From Diadema setosum (Eukaryota > Echinodermata > Echinoidea > Diadematoida > Diadematidae), in contig NC_092689.1 of assembly GCF_964275005.1 (NCBI RefSeq), positions 3,574,501 through 3,638,500 on the forward strand: a stretch of 64,000 nt of DNA. The letters are read 5' to 3'. Made by a program: the position numbers and the translations under genes. Below the pieces are notes generated by a model. That model saw nothing but the letters and a program-made list of their open reading frames with translations, was not told the DNA's origin and searched no databases. Shown piece by piece: positions 41,201 to 47,458 of this stretch. The stretch's first letter is position 1, and each line of letters begins with the position of its first letter.

Positions 41201-44200
41201 GCGATTTATCGATCGGTTTTGGCGGCTTTGTTTGTTGAGCAGAATATGCAAAGTTGGCACGCCGTCGACTGAGTTGGATGTGCGAACGTGGCACATAAAG
41301 AGTTAATGATCGTGGGGTCCTGTACTGAACGGAGAAATGTGAAATGCGTACATCACATTCACATCAGGATCAGAGTCAATAGTTTCGTTTGTCTTTAATT
41401 TCGCGAATAGCACCTGACTCGCGACATTCGCGAAAATAAAAGCTCACGAAATATTTGGCGTATACAGTACTAAACTCACGGGGATTCAAGATCCTCAGCA
41501 GTGATGAGCTCCTCCGTGTCGGAGTCTGCTTGGGTGAAGACGTGGGAGGAACCAAAGTCCATGATGGTGATGCGTTGCTTCTTTTTCGATCTCCTGAAGT
41601 AAAATCTGTGAGGGGGAGGGGGGAAATAAAGTAAATGTCATGAAAGACTAGAATCAAATTAAGTTTTTGATCAAAAAAGATACCATACTCATTTTCTCTG
41701 AAAATACAGACTTGAAACATATCAATTCACATTTATTAAGGAAATCAAGATTGTGATGTGAAAACAAGGACTGTTGGTACTATGACAAGAAAAACATGAC
41801 AGTGATAGTTTGTGCTGGCAATGCCTTGCTTCTACATCAACCTTTGGCAAAGAGATAGGGAACACTAGATCCAAATGAACTTTATATCAAAGTACTTTCT
41901 GCTGAAATTCATCCCAGTTCAATTACAAAGAAAATGGTCATTAGAAGAATAATATTTAAATAGATGAGGAATACTTAAAAAATAAAGGCAAACAAATTAT
42001 CAAGGTATGGGGTACTATTATACAGACACACATTACATATGTGCATTTGCGATGAATTATAAAGAATTTCTGTACTCAAAAACTGTGTACAAACTTTTGT
42101 ACATTTTACTACTTATTTTACTGAGATGCTCTCACAGGGAGAACCCAAAGCCCAGCTTTTGCTTCTACGTATACAAATGACGCACCACAGGTCTGAGTGC
42201 GTCAGTCGGACTTGTGTGCATAAGGTAACTATGGAATGCTTAACCCACGAGGTGAAGCCGAGTGGGTTTAGGCTAAATTCCACAGTTACCGCATACACAC
42301 TATATTCCGACCGACGCACGAAAAGACATGTGCGTCATCTGATTTGTAGAATGGGTAATTTTCTTGCCAAAAACCCATTTTTTTATCGTGTTACCCGATT
42401 ACAAAATTACTGGATGCATTTCCTTTTGGCTTGGCATAGACGAGAGCTCGAAAACCATGCCTTAGTTTTTACTGAATGCATGGTTTCTCTTCAGAACCAT
42501 GCATCAGTACCATGCATCAGTAAAAACTGATGCATGGTTGTTTTAGCCAATAGGCGTCTCGTACTGAGTGCGCAAACGCTTGCTTAGTGCACGAACCTTT
42601 GTTACAAGTATGCGTACTCTTGCTACAAGTGCGCGATAACATGTTTACCACTGTGACACAGCGTGCGGCCAGTAAAATCAACACATAGCTCTCAACCAAT
42701 GAGATTGCAGGATTCTCGCTACCCATTCTATAACACATATTGTATGGTATTCTTCAGCCCATGTTAGCAACTATTAACTCTCAATATGGCTAATGCCCTT
42801 ATGGAGTTTCTTAAAATCATACTAATACAAGGAACTATTAATACTTTCCTGTATAATGTCATATAATGATGAATGTAGAAAAATAGATTCCTCTGCAGTA
42901 TGTAATCTAACAAAATTGCCCATTTATACAAGTGTGTAAGTCAGGTGGTGCTTCATCTGTGCACATTTTGGGCTCAATATTCTTGTTTCATACTGTACAC
43001 ATAGAAAAAACAACAACAAAATAATGTTTACGTGACAGAGTAGCCAGAGATTTGGCTCTTCTATTTATTCTTCTTCAATAACTGTACACCTATTTAGTAA
43101 ATTATATTTGCAGCAAAGATTAATTGAATTTTACTGGATGTATTGACTATCTCTACTCCCAGTCTCATATAAAATTCAAGATTCATGGACAACCACAAGA
43201 CAAGTAAACAAGTACTTGTATACAGTCAATATCTTTAATTAAACATGATGCATTTTCTCAGTTAAAGTTACGGTCTTTGTATCGCTTCTTTATATCAACC
43301 TTAAATATGGCATATGACATCTCATGTTAAATAACCTAGTCCTTACATTGCAGTAAAAACATTTAGGCCCTTGTGTGCATTGTGGTTTTCCCTGAATGTT
43401 AGGCGAATTCCGCAAGTATCATTCAAGTGTACCGGTACTGAAAGTCACACATATATCACTCACTTTCCTCTTGCATTCTTCCTGGTATGGTACACGTAGA
43501 TAAACGACTATCAACTATTTTTCATTAATGTAAACATGTAAGGAATTTAGTGGAGAGAGCAAAGTCATGTCTTCAACTTGACTGAAAGATTAGTCTGTAT
43601 CTGGTCGTTTGGGTCATGTTCCGCGGAGACTGCATCTGGCTTCATGGAGGCGGGGTTGTAGCGGCGGCACAGCCCCGCCTCTGTGACAGCCAGATGAGAG
43701 CCGATAAAGTCGACAAATGATAAAAGTCTCCTCCAGACAGACAGATTTTTCTGTCTAGACTTCAACACACAAAGGCAGCTGGTTCAAAGAAACATAAGAT
43801 TTCACTGTCAGCATGAAGAATAACTGCTAAAACATACAAAATGACCAGGATCAACTTGTACAAATATGCGTATAATGCAAAAAAAAAGGGGGGGGGGGGG
43901 AGAAATGAGATGCTGCCTGAATCACCATCACATAGAACCACTCTGCACCATGCACCTACACTATACAGTATGTGGGCACCTCAACCACTGTGTTTCACAC
44001 GCACACACATCCAATCAAAGTTAGCAAGAATCCTCAAGTTTGATGGAGGCACACTGAACCAAAAAGAAGAAGTAAAACCAGAGCAACAGGTTGCTAGCTA
44101 TAGCCGTGAATGGTCGCCCTGCGCGGTGGGTGTTCGCGAAAGTGTGATGCCGCTACAGCCCCGCCTGGAGCAGAAGGTTTGGCTGGCTGGTTCCGTCGGT

Positions 44201-44395
44201 ACTACGCCGTCGGCCGTCCCAGCCAGCCAGGCCAGTGATCGATGACCAGCACTGGTAAACGGGTAAAAATGTTGGGATAACCGACAAAGTAAAAAGTGGT
44301 GATATACCACATCCATAACACTACAGCACTATCAAACGCCCCCAAAAAGGCACAAATCAAATCGCACAATTCTTTAAACTCACTTACCAGCACAT
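11176..44395 (-). CDS. Circularly-permutated-Ras-1-like protein: Sec23/24-type zinc finger plus vWA, 24 coding exons, 1027 aa
   Basis: The gene is assembled from 24 exons with consistent phases; the spliced CDS is 3084 nt including the stop. Layout by residue: 1-206, tyrosine/proline-rich tail that looks disordered; 241-268, C4 zinc finger (C241, C244, C265, C268); about 300-728, vWA domain with MIDAS residues D307-V-S309-G-S311, T637 and D663; 318-549, Pro/Gln-rich insert after the MIDAS; about 729-872, probable beta-sandwich as in Sec23/Sec24; 873-913, Ala-rich helix; 914-1027, acidic then strongly basic tail ending VEVV. Zinc finger followed by vWA is the order seen in Sec23/24 and in proteins annotated cpRas1-like. 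No GxxxxGKS, DxxG or NKxD motif is present, so it is not itself a GTPase as read here. The biochemical role is unknown; the motifs suggest a cytoplasmic scaffold. The gene model is firm, except that the start is either 44395 or the strong-context ATG at 41562. Confidence 0.85.
12358..12462 (-). CDS. Gene 1 exon 23 (residues 956-990), acidic then Lys-rich
   Basis: Encodes SQGDSESDDTHLIAE followed by TTKKKKMSKK. The Ser/Asp stretch is a likely casein-kinase-2 type target by pattern. Phase 0-0; acceptor tctttcag, donor gtatac. Confidence 0.85.
12732..12917. mobile_element. pogo/mariner-like MITE
   Basis: Ends cagtgcactcccgttataac and the inverse of gttataacgggagtccactg, flanked by TA on both sides; 186 bp, in the intron between exons 22 and 23 of gene 1. 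Internal ttataacgaaat repeats. Confidence 0.85.
13454..13483 (-). CDS. Gene 1 exon 22 (30-bp micro-exon, residues 946-955)
   Basis: Ten codons, REVETGQYME, phase 0-0, between a good acceptor (ccaacag) and donor (gtaaag). It can be skipped without a frame change. Confidence 0.68.
14275..14451. mobile_element. TA-flanked MITE, family A copy 2 (gene 1 intron)
   Basis: Same family: ctgtatatgctgttattttc at one end and the inverse (ataacagcttatacag) at the other, TA on both sides; 177 bp, more diverged than copy 1. Confidence 0.8.
14615..14708 (-). CDS. Gene 1 exon 21 (residues 914-945)
   Basis: Encodes QPEEGEQQEGVYQTFLANM and continues IHSEITRAQE. Phase 2 in, 0 out; acceptor tctctag, donor gtacaa. 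Confidence 0.85.
15076..15199 (-). CDS. Gene 1 exon 20 (residues 873-913), Ala-rich helix
   Basis: Encodes ANVGVIGAHAAQSAAKLAVE and on to VTQKLVERC, predicted helical. It may be the helical part that follows the beta-sandwich in Sec23/24-like proteins (inference). Phase 1 in, 2 out. Confidence 0.88.
15388..15842. mobile_element. Long-TIR MITE (arms about 115 bp)
   Basis: Left arm tttaaaggaaaccaaaaccc through ttggacaatcgatgcaaaag; the right arm is its inverse, ending ggttttggtttcctttaaa. 455 bp, in a gene 1 intron. Confidence 0.8.
15936..16097 (-). CDS. Gene 1 exon 19 (residues 819-872)
   Basis: Begins EEPVYESV (compare DDPVYDN at the start of exon 7) and continues LPFQVQIRYTGRDGLDYLR, which has strong strand character. 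Phase 1-1; donor gtgagt. Confidence 0.9.
16664..16711 (-). CDS. Gene 1 exon 18 (48 bp, residues 803-818), second LYDN module
   Basis: A phase 1-1 exon encoding VLYDNFGGTTVTQREE, the counterpart of exon 6 far upstream. Acceptor tcgacag, donor gtaagt. Confidence 0.82.
17751..17843. mobile_element. 93-bp piggyBac-like MITE with TTAA ends, copy 1
   Basis: Starts ttaacctgttgaggacag and ends gtcctcaacgggttaa, with an internal palindrome cccgagtatactcggg. TTAA at both ends. The other arm of the host MITE shows the pre-insertion sequence (gaattgatcag). Confidence 0.78.
17875..17975 (-). mobile_element. tRNA-derived SINE head
   Basis: On the minus strand: a box A-like tggtctagtgg and a box B-like tgttcgaatcctgc at tRNA-like spacing, from gctcggtggtctagtgg onward. 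It resembles a tRNA-Glu/Asp-type start, but the anticodon region is not tRNA-like, so it is a SINE, not a tRNA gene. Confidence 0.65.
18826..18941 (-). CDS. Gene 1 exon 17 (residues 764-802)
   Basis: Encodes LFLRDSDNADNPSSQATHL, then TTFEFGVRKKE. Phase 2 in, 1 out; donor gtgagt. The acceptor pyrimidine tract is essentially pure C (19 nt). Confidence 0.88.
19341..19447 (-). CDS. Gene 1 exon 16 (residues 729-763)
   Basis: Encodes VSIVHPNDLNQQFAEIL and continues to AKMVLHRGL. It follows the vWA and probably starts the beta-sandwich part. Phase 0 in, 2 out; donor gtaagt. Confidence 0.9.
20201..20285 (-). CDS. Gene 1 exon 15 (residues 700-728), last vWA strand and helix
   Basis: Encodes VCVSVLTLEGEDCRAIELGS, the usual last vWA strand and helix. 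The acceptor is cctcccag at 20286-20288; starting there restores the strand, whereas a nearer AG would lose it. Phase 2 in, 0 out; donor gtgagt. Confidence 0.88.
20901..21110 (-). CDS. Gene 1 exon 14 (residues 630-699), vWA MIDAS Thr and Asp
   Basis: GLTESGQTALGPALLIAI carries the MIDAS threonine T637, and KVIMCTDGMANVG carries the MIDAS aspartate D663. Phase 2-2; donor gtagga. The acceptor lies next to a 16-nt poly-C run. Confidence 0.92.
21785..21936 (-). CDS. Gene 1 exon 13 (residues 580-629), vWA middle
   Basis: Encodes VTVIGDGSLDPVPLEGAGL and continues to VHRCLTEKIYG. Phase 0 in, 2 out; donor gtgaga, acceptor gttag. Confidence 0.9.
21975..22050. repeat. Solo half of the composite-MITE family
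   Basis: cgccactactaaaacac through catcgatgtagggcaatttg matches the right arm at 18040-18114; no left arm nearby. Confidence 0.65.
22591..22680 (-). CDS. Gene 1 exon 12 (residues 550-579), vWA helix 1 and strand 2
   Basis: Encodes SMQTAIQQQVAKLVEESS, then the strand KRVGLVAFNNN. Phase 0-0, acceptor tttaacag, donor gtaagc. Confidence 0.9.
23595..24290 (-). CDS. Gene 1 exon 11 (696 bp, residues 318-549), Pro/Gln repeat insert in the vWA
   Basis: Opens with a charged helical stretch rich in Gln and Ala (QAYQDELDAAEQRSRQAQQE), then PPPPQGVPPG, then about ten 11-residue repeats of the type PTIQPQAFTPQ, and ends CYVSRLQ. It falls between the MIDAS strand and the first vWA helix (exon 12). It is by far the largest exon and is phase 0-0. 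Acceptor gtctag, donor gtgagt. Confidence 0.9.
23640..23910 (-). repeat. 33-bp coding minisatellite inside exon 11
   Basis: A 33-bp unit (on the plus strand ggctgtggggtaaaggct then tggggctggatggtg) repeated about eight times with little divergence, coding for 11-residue Pro/Gln repeats on the minus strand. The plus strand carries regularly spaced GGGG runs. Confidence 0.9.
24682..24849 (-). CDS. Gene 1 exon 10 (residues 262-317), second half of zinc finger and vWA MIDAS
   Basis: Begins FWVCEFC (ligands C265, C268) and ends with the first vWA strand TLVIFCVDVSGSM, giving MIDAS residues D307, S309 and S311. The spacing C-x2-C-x20-C-x2-C is typical of the Sec23/24 zinc finger. Phase 0-0; acceptor ttgcag, donor gtaagc. 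Confidence 0.92.
25207..25242. repeat. (CA)n microsatellite
   Basis: An uninterrupted CA run in the intron between exons 9 and 10 of gene 1. Confidence 0.9.
25814..25977 (-). CDS. Gene 1 exon 9 (residues 207-261), first half of the zinc finger
   Basis: Encodes VRRADTNIVAIKFDKLVQ and then VLCGNCGAAM with zinc ligands C241 and C244. Phase 1 in, 0 out; acceptor gtttcag, donor gtgaat. The second ligand pair is on exon 10, so the finger spans an intron. Confidence 0.9.
26181..26399. mobile_element. TA-flanked MITE, family A copy 3 (gene 1 intron)
   Basis: Ends ctgtatacaccatatatttc and inverse of ggcgtatacag, TA flanks, 219 bp. Internally it has the sequence gagtggttaaatttgcg, the empty form of a site filled in copy 4. 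Confidence 0.82.
27401..27532 (-). CDS. Gene 1 exon 8 (132 bp, residues 163-206), PPPLPPMRK and EYTEL module
   Basis: A phase 1-1 exon, the same length as exon 7. It contains PPPLPPMRK, a good class II SH3 ligand pattern, and tyrosine motifs PIYGGF and EYTEL. Acceptor cctttag, donor gtacgt. Confidence 0.85.
28395..28526 (-). CDS. Gene 1 exon 7 (132 bp, residues 119-162), tyrosine/proline module
   Basis: A phase 1-1 exon. It encodes DDPVYDNRGF, the SH3-type motif PQLPKR, DYAK, YDHL and PYEYA: five tyrosines in 44 residues. Donor is gtatgt. The acceptor tag is preceded by a 16-nt poly-C run as its pyrimidine tract. Confidence 0.85.
29383..29439 (-). CDS. Gene 1 exon 6 (57 bp, residues 100-118), LYDN module
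   Basis: A phase 1-1 exon encoding VLYDNVIRDKGKHGTREEN, with acceptor ttttgcag and donor gtgagg. It resembles exon 18 (VLYDN then QREE), which suggests an internal exon duplication. Confidence 0.82.
30579..30632 (-). CDS. Gene 1 exon 5 (54 bp, residues 82-99), acidic
   Basis: A phase 1-1 exon encoding AEELSNDSASEDDSHEYF. The SASEDD stretch is a good casein-kinase-2-type site by pattern. Acceptor ttacttaag, donor gttggt (weak), so inclusion may vary. Confidence 0.72.
30745..31131. mobile_element. MITE with cagtccracctctcc ends
   Basis: Ends cagtccaacctctcccat and the inverse of ataggagaggtcggactg, TA on both sides; 387 bp, just upstream of exon 5 in the intron. Probably pogo/mariner-like. 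Confidence 0.75.
32283..32321 (-). CDS. Gene 1 exon 4 (39 bp, residues 69-81)
   Basis: A 39-bp phase 1-1 micro-exon encoding DNYNHLQGYQGAS. Acceptor aacaacag, donor gtgagc. It carries the YNHL motif. Being symmetric, it can be skipped without changing frame. Confidence 0.75.
33807..33889 (-). CDS. Gene 1 exon 3 (residues 41-68): tandem GVYQPL motif
   Basis: Phase 2 in, phase 1 out. It encodes YGVYQPLGVYQPLGVAAPGP and more proline-rich sequence. The YQPL motif occurs twice in tandem and fits the YxxPhi pattern of adaptor-binding sorting signals. The frame is fixed by exons 2 and 4; a second open frame here (MVSTNHSVSTNH) is a shadow. Confidence 0.82.
35490..35725. mobile_element. Old, diverged family A MITE copy
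   Basis: Colinear with copy 3 (gccataccatttag; gtggtcaattcatgatcgtg; gcaaaatatttggcata), with most CpGs lost, so probably the oldest copy. Confidence 0.55.
36772..36919. mobile_element. 148-bp MITE with ggggcccrtttcataaaac ends
   Basis: Inverted arms of about 36 bp, ggggcccatttcataaaact and its inverse, with catcagtgacaact next inside. In intron 2 of gene 1. Confidence 0.82.
38561..39690. repeat. 565-bp tandem repeat, two copies
   Basis: acatatgacctttgaccc starts at 38561 and 39126; the two units stay colinear to agagataacacgtaa. Each unit also contains an internal shorter repeat around cccaagatggc. Confidence 0.82.
40204..40351. repeat. Alternating purine-pyrimidine tracts (Z-DNA-prone)
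   Basis: 40204-40236 and 40331-40351 are strictly alternating, rich in cg and ac (for example tacgcgcgcgtacgcgc). Confidence 0.75.
40676..40706. repeat. Perfect hairpin closing the intron-2 repeat
   Basis: aggtgatccgag, a 6-nt loop, then ctcggatcacct, after a (GAA)n tract at 40625-40655. It may mark the end of a mobile element that includes the 565-bp repeats. Confidence 0.6.
40712..41467. mobile_element. TA-type MITE, family A copy 4, interrupted by another element
   Basis: Matches copy 3 at both ends (ctgtgatatgccatatat on the left, aaatatttggcgtatacag on the right) but is 756 bp because another inverted-repeat element (40788-41306) sits inside it. Confidence 0.75.
40788..41306. mobile_element. 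piggyBac-like non-autonomous element with TTAA target
   Basis: Ends ataactctttatgtgcca and the inverse of tggcacataaagagttaa. Its insertion point is where related MITE copy 3 has TTAA. 519 bp; no coding capacity seen. Confidence 0.65.
41480..41593 (-). CDS. Gene 1 exon 2 (residues 3-40)
   Basis: The exon encodes RSKKKQRITIMDFGSS, then an acidic stretch DSDTEELITAEDLES. Acceptor is tacttcag, donor gtgagt, phase 2 in and out. A second in-frame ATG at 41562-41560 has a strong start context (A at -3, G at +4). Another cag lies 12 nt upstream of the acceptor used here, behind a C-rich pyrimidine tract; using it would put a stop after Met-Cys and favour the internal ATG. Confidence 0.8.
42343..42732. 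mobile_element. Possible MITE with tagaatgggta ends
   Basis: ttgtagaatgggtaa on the left, inverse of tacccattctataa on the right. The centre (42447-42540) is a cluster of palindromes built on ccatgcatcagt. Diverged. Confidence 0.5.
43565..43730 (-). CDS. Possible alternative terminal exon of gene 1
   Basis: A GC-rich open stretch in intron 1 that looks coding (FVDFIGSHLAVTEAGL, then YNPASMKPDAVSAEH) and ends with TGA. If exon 1 splices to the AG just above 43730, the phase fits and a 57-residue protein starting MCWRLLSFVDF results. I recognise no family. It may also be an unrelated GC-rich repeat. Confidence 0.3.
44388..44395 (-). CDS. Gene 1 exon 1, coding part (Met-Cys, start of Trp)
   Basis: ATG TGC TG is followed by a strong donor (gtaagt). 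The split TGG codon completes with the first base of exon 2, giving MCWRSKKKQ. The ATG has A at -3. Cys2 next to a basic cluster would suit palmitoylation and membrane binding (inference). The 5' UTR extends upstream towards about 44.45-44.56 kb; its start cannot be set from sequence. Confidence 0.55.
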
Positions 44396-45026
44396 CTTTT
44401 TCGTCGTGTTCAAATGAAAAGCGTTTCGTGACGAATTACAGGTGGACCTTACGCTAGTCGCTGTGATGTCAATACGTGTACTGCTTATAGGATACTCAGA
44501 AATACGCGTTAGCTGCATGACCAAAACACAGCTCCAGGGCGCGTACGTGCACCGCGAGTTCCGGGGTGGTATTCTGTAAGGATCCTAGGACAGCTCTCGC
44601 TCCTAAATACGCGATTGGTATTCTGTAACACCGCGCGTAGGAGGAGAAATAGGATAGTGACGTCAGCGATCCTTATTTCTCTCCCAGTTTAGGATAGGGG
44701 CGTAACTTGATATGTTAATTAGATGTAATTAGATGTTAATGAGATCTTAAGATAAGAGGTATTCTGTAAGCAAAAGTAGGATCAAGTTTAGGAGCAAAAA
44801 TAAGGATAGCCTTTAGGCAATCTTTCTGGCGCTTTGCGCCGGGCTATATTGCGTATGTAGGCCTACTGACGACCTGCCGTCTCTTATTTTGTATGTTCAT
44901 GAACAAGAAAATGAATACATGAATCGTATAACAGAGTTATCTGTTCCTCTCATACTGAGGATTCTAAAACTGCAGTCTATAATGTTCGAAACAATTGTAT
45001 TCTTTATCTAGCTGGTATGTGTTTAT

Positions 45027-45053
45027 TTCAGTTCAGTTCAGTTCAGTTCAGTT
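45027..45053. repeat. (TTCAG)n pentanucleotide repeat
   Basis: Five to six consecutive gttca units. Confidence 0.8.
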
Positions 45054-45164
45054 TTTATTTCTGCATTTCAAAATCAGTACAAATCAACAAATCAACAAAA
45101 TACTTATATAGTCATTTACACAGCTAATATTCGTAACGTTTGGATCTTACATACATTTTCTTTC

Positions 45165-46035
45165 TTTTTTTTTTTCAAGAACGAATATCATATATGAAAG
45201 GAAGCAATAGGAAATGATAAAAATGAAATGCGGGGACCATCATCATAAGCTAAGCTTGACGAGGAAGATGGCCCCAGGTAAAGAGATACATAAAGAAAAT
45301 CTTGCCACTCACTGAGTGGGGGTAATTGTGCAAAGGGCACAATAAAGAGATACATAAAGAAAATCTTGCCACTCACTGAGTGGGAAGTAATTGTGCGAAG
45401 GACGTGCGGTGCAGTGCGGTGTGCATTGTGTTGGGATGAATCTTGGTTTGTACGTTGAGTGTTATTTTGTGTATCAGTGTGATGAGGTGAATGTTACTTC
45501 AGTTATGGCCCTGAACTCATTGTTTAGGGTGTTTGTTGACCAGGTGGTATGAATATTTATGTGTCAGAAGTATACTGGATTATGAGGGTGTTTTTTAGTT
45601 CTCGTTTGAAAATGTTCGACGACGTACATTGTTTTAAATGAGGTGATGGTAAAGAATTCCAAATATCTGGTCCATTATGTTTTAATGATTTTTGAGCTAA
45701 AATGATTCTGGGGTTTTCGAGATGGTAATCGGACGACTGACGTGTTGGATATGAATGAACGGTGGAATTTGGAGTGAAAAAGCCATCAAAAATTTTTGGA
45801 AGACAATTAAATGTATATTTATACATAAAAACAGCAGTTTGAAAGATGTGAAGATCCTCAATTTTCAATGTTTTTAGTTGACGAAATAGGGGATTGGATG
45901 GGGATAAGTAACGGGAATTGGTAATCAAACGTACAGCACGTTTTGGAGGGTAAGAATTGGATTAATTTTAGTTGAGCCACAGTTTCCCCAAACGATATTG
46001 CAGTATGTGATATGTGGAAAGATCAATGCATTGTA
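45165..46035 (-). mobile_element. LINE (non-LTR retrotransposon) 3' fragment
   Basis: On the minus strand, LYNALIFPHITYCNIVWGN and then, one frame over, ITNSRYLSPSNPLFRQL, KIEDLHIFQTAVFMYKY and GPDIWNSLP: the end of a LINE reverse transcriptase, CR1/L2-like in style. It is 5'-truncated, with one frameshift near 45935, and ends at an A-rich tail (minus strand) at about 45165-45178. The 3' UTR contains a 64-bp tandem duplication (45280, 45344). Confidence 0.75.
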
Positions 46036-46149
46036 TAGTTCACTACATTTTGTGTAGTTGTTTGTTGTTCGCCATTTTCAATTCAATTCACACTTCATTT
46101 TATTCGGCACAAAATAAATCAAAAGTACATTATGTACACAATAACAACA

Positions 46150-46236
46150 AAAGATATTATTATAATATTAATATTGTAATAATGATAATAATGATTATTA
46201 TTATTACCATTATTAATATTATAATTATTATTGTCA

Positions 46237-46270
<34 letters not shown>

Positions 46271-46360
46271 CATTATTATTATTATTATTTTATCATTATT
46301 ATCATTATTATTATTATTATCATTATTGTCATTATTGTTGTTATCATTATTATTATGCTC
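46150..46360. repeat. (ATT)n-rich microsatellite
   Basis: Imperfect attatt/atcatt/gttatt array. The long Ile/Leu open frames through it are artefacts. Confidence 0.9.
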
Positions 46361-46507
46361 AACGTCGGCCCGAACGTCATGCGGACGCAGTGCAAGTAGC
46401 CTACCTTCGCCGCCCACATTACGTGACCCTCGAAGTCGTTGCTATGAAGATCTAGTAAACAAAGAAAAAGAAACGTACGCAGTGCGCTTCTAGGTCGCGT
46501 GAAGAAT

Positions 46508-46745
46508 AAAGCAGGGCCGGCGGAACGTTTTTAAAAGCGTGGGGGCCTACTTCCGGGTTTCATGAGCTAACAAGAAGAAGAAGAAGAAGGAAAAAAAAAA
46601 AGGTCCTCAGCTCCTCTCTCTCTTTCCATTTCTGGGTTTCCTCAGCTGACAAGCGAATAAACAACAAAAAAAAAAAAAGGTCTAAAAGGTTTAAGACGTA
46701 CGTAGTGTGTGACAGTCCATGTGCATGGGTTAACATTTTTTTTTT
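46508..46745. repeat. Interspersed repeat, copy 1
   Basis: cagggccggcggaacg, ttccgggtttcatgagctaa, tttcctcagctgacaag and purine tracts. The same series recurs at 53758-54060. Confidence 0.65.
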
Positions 46746-46776
46746 TTTCAAAATGTAGTGAACTTACGTGTTTATA

Positions 46777-47011
46777 CGGTTGAGCTCGTTATTCCGAAGG
46801 TTCGTTATTCCGAATTTCATTTTCGAATTAACAAATCTTCGGAATAACGAACCTTCGAAATAACGCCACAAATGTTCGGATTAACGAACCCTTTTTCATT
46901 TTCGGATTAACGAACCTCTAGGTATAGGGAATTTGTGTGTTTCGAATTAACGAACCTTCGGAATAACGAAGCTTCGGAATAGCGAACCTTCGGAATAACG
47001 AACAGCAACCG
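46777..47011. mobile_element. MITE of repeated ttcgttattccgaagg
   Basis: Ends cggttgagctcgttattccg and the inverse of cggaataacgaacagcaaccg, flanked on both sides by tttata; 235 bp. Confidence 0.8.
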
Positions 47012-47427
47012 TTTATACAAGGATTTCATGGAGCTATAGTAGTTCCATGTTTATATCTTTGTTTAATCTATCAGTAATCTCCTTTATTTATTCTGATATC
47101 ATTGCCCTGCATGTAAGTCTATACTACCATAAAGATAGGGGAGAGCTAGCGGGGTGAATTAAGTCGGACAAAATTGTGATTTGATGAAGTTTCTCGAATA
47201 ACTTTCTGATATTTAGAATGGGGCACACATATATCGGACCCAAAGACTTTTGATGCTAGCCACACAGCGGGTTGCTACGCTATATTCCTACACGTGTCGT
47301 ATTTGTGTTATCATTGTTTTGTTTTTTGTTTTTCCTGGGAGAAGTGGAACATTGGTTCGGTTTAAGTGGGACAAACAATAACCATAAGCAAGTTACAAGC
47401 GTATCAATCATAGAATATTGTGAGCGC

Positions 47428-47458
<31 letters not shown>

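Noticed and set aside
44098-44316. GC-rich frame in intron 1 that is also in phase with exon 1
   Set aside because: The sequence is largely a hairpin (tggctggctgg and its inverse) and reads as low-complexity peptide; less convincing than 43565-43730.
46014-46493. Long Ile/Leu or Asn/Asp frames on both strands
   Set aside because: They are translations of an ATT microsatellite.
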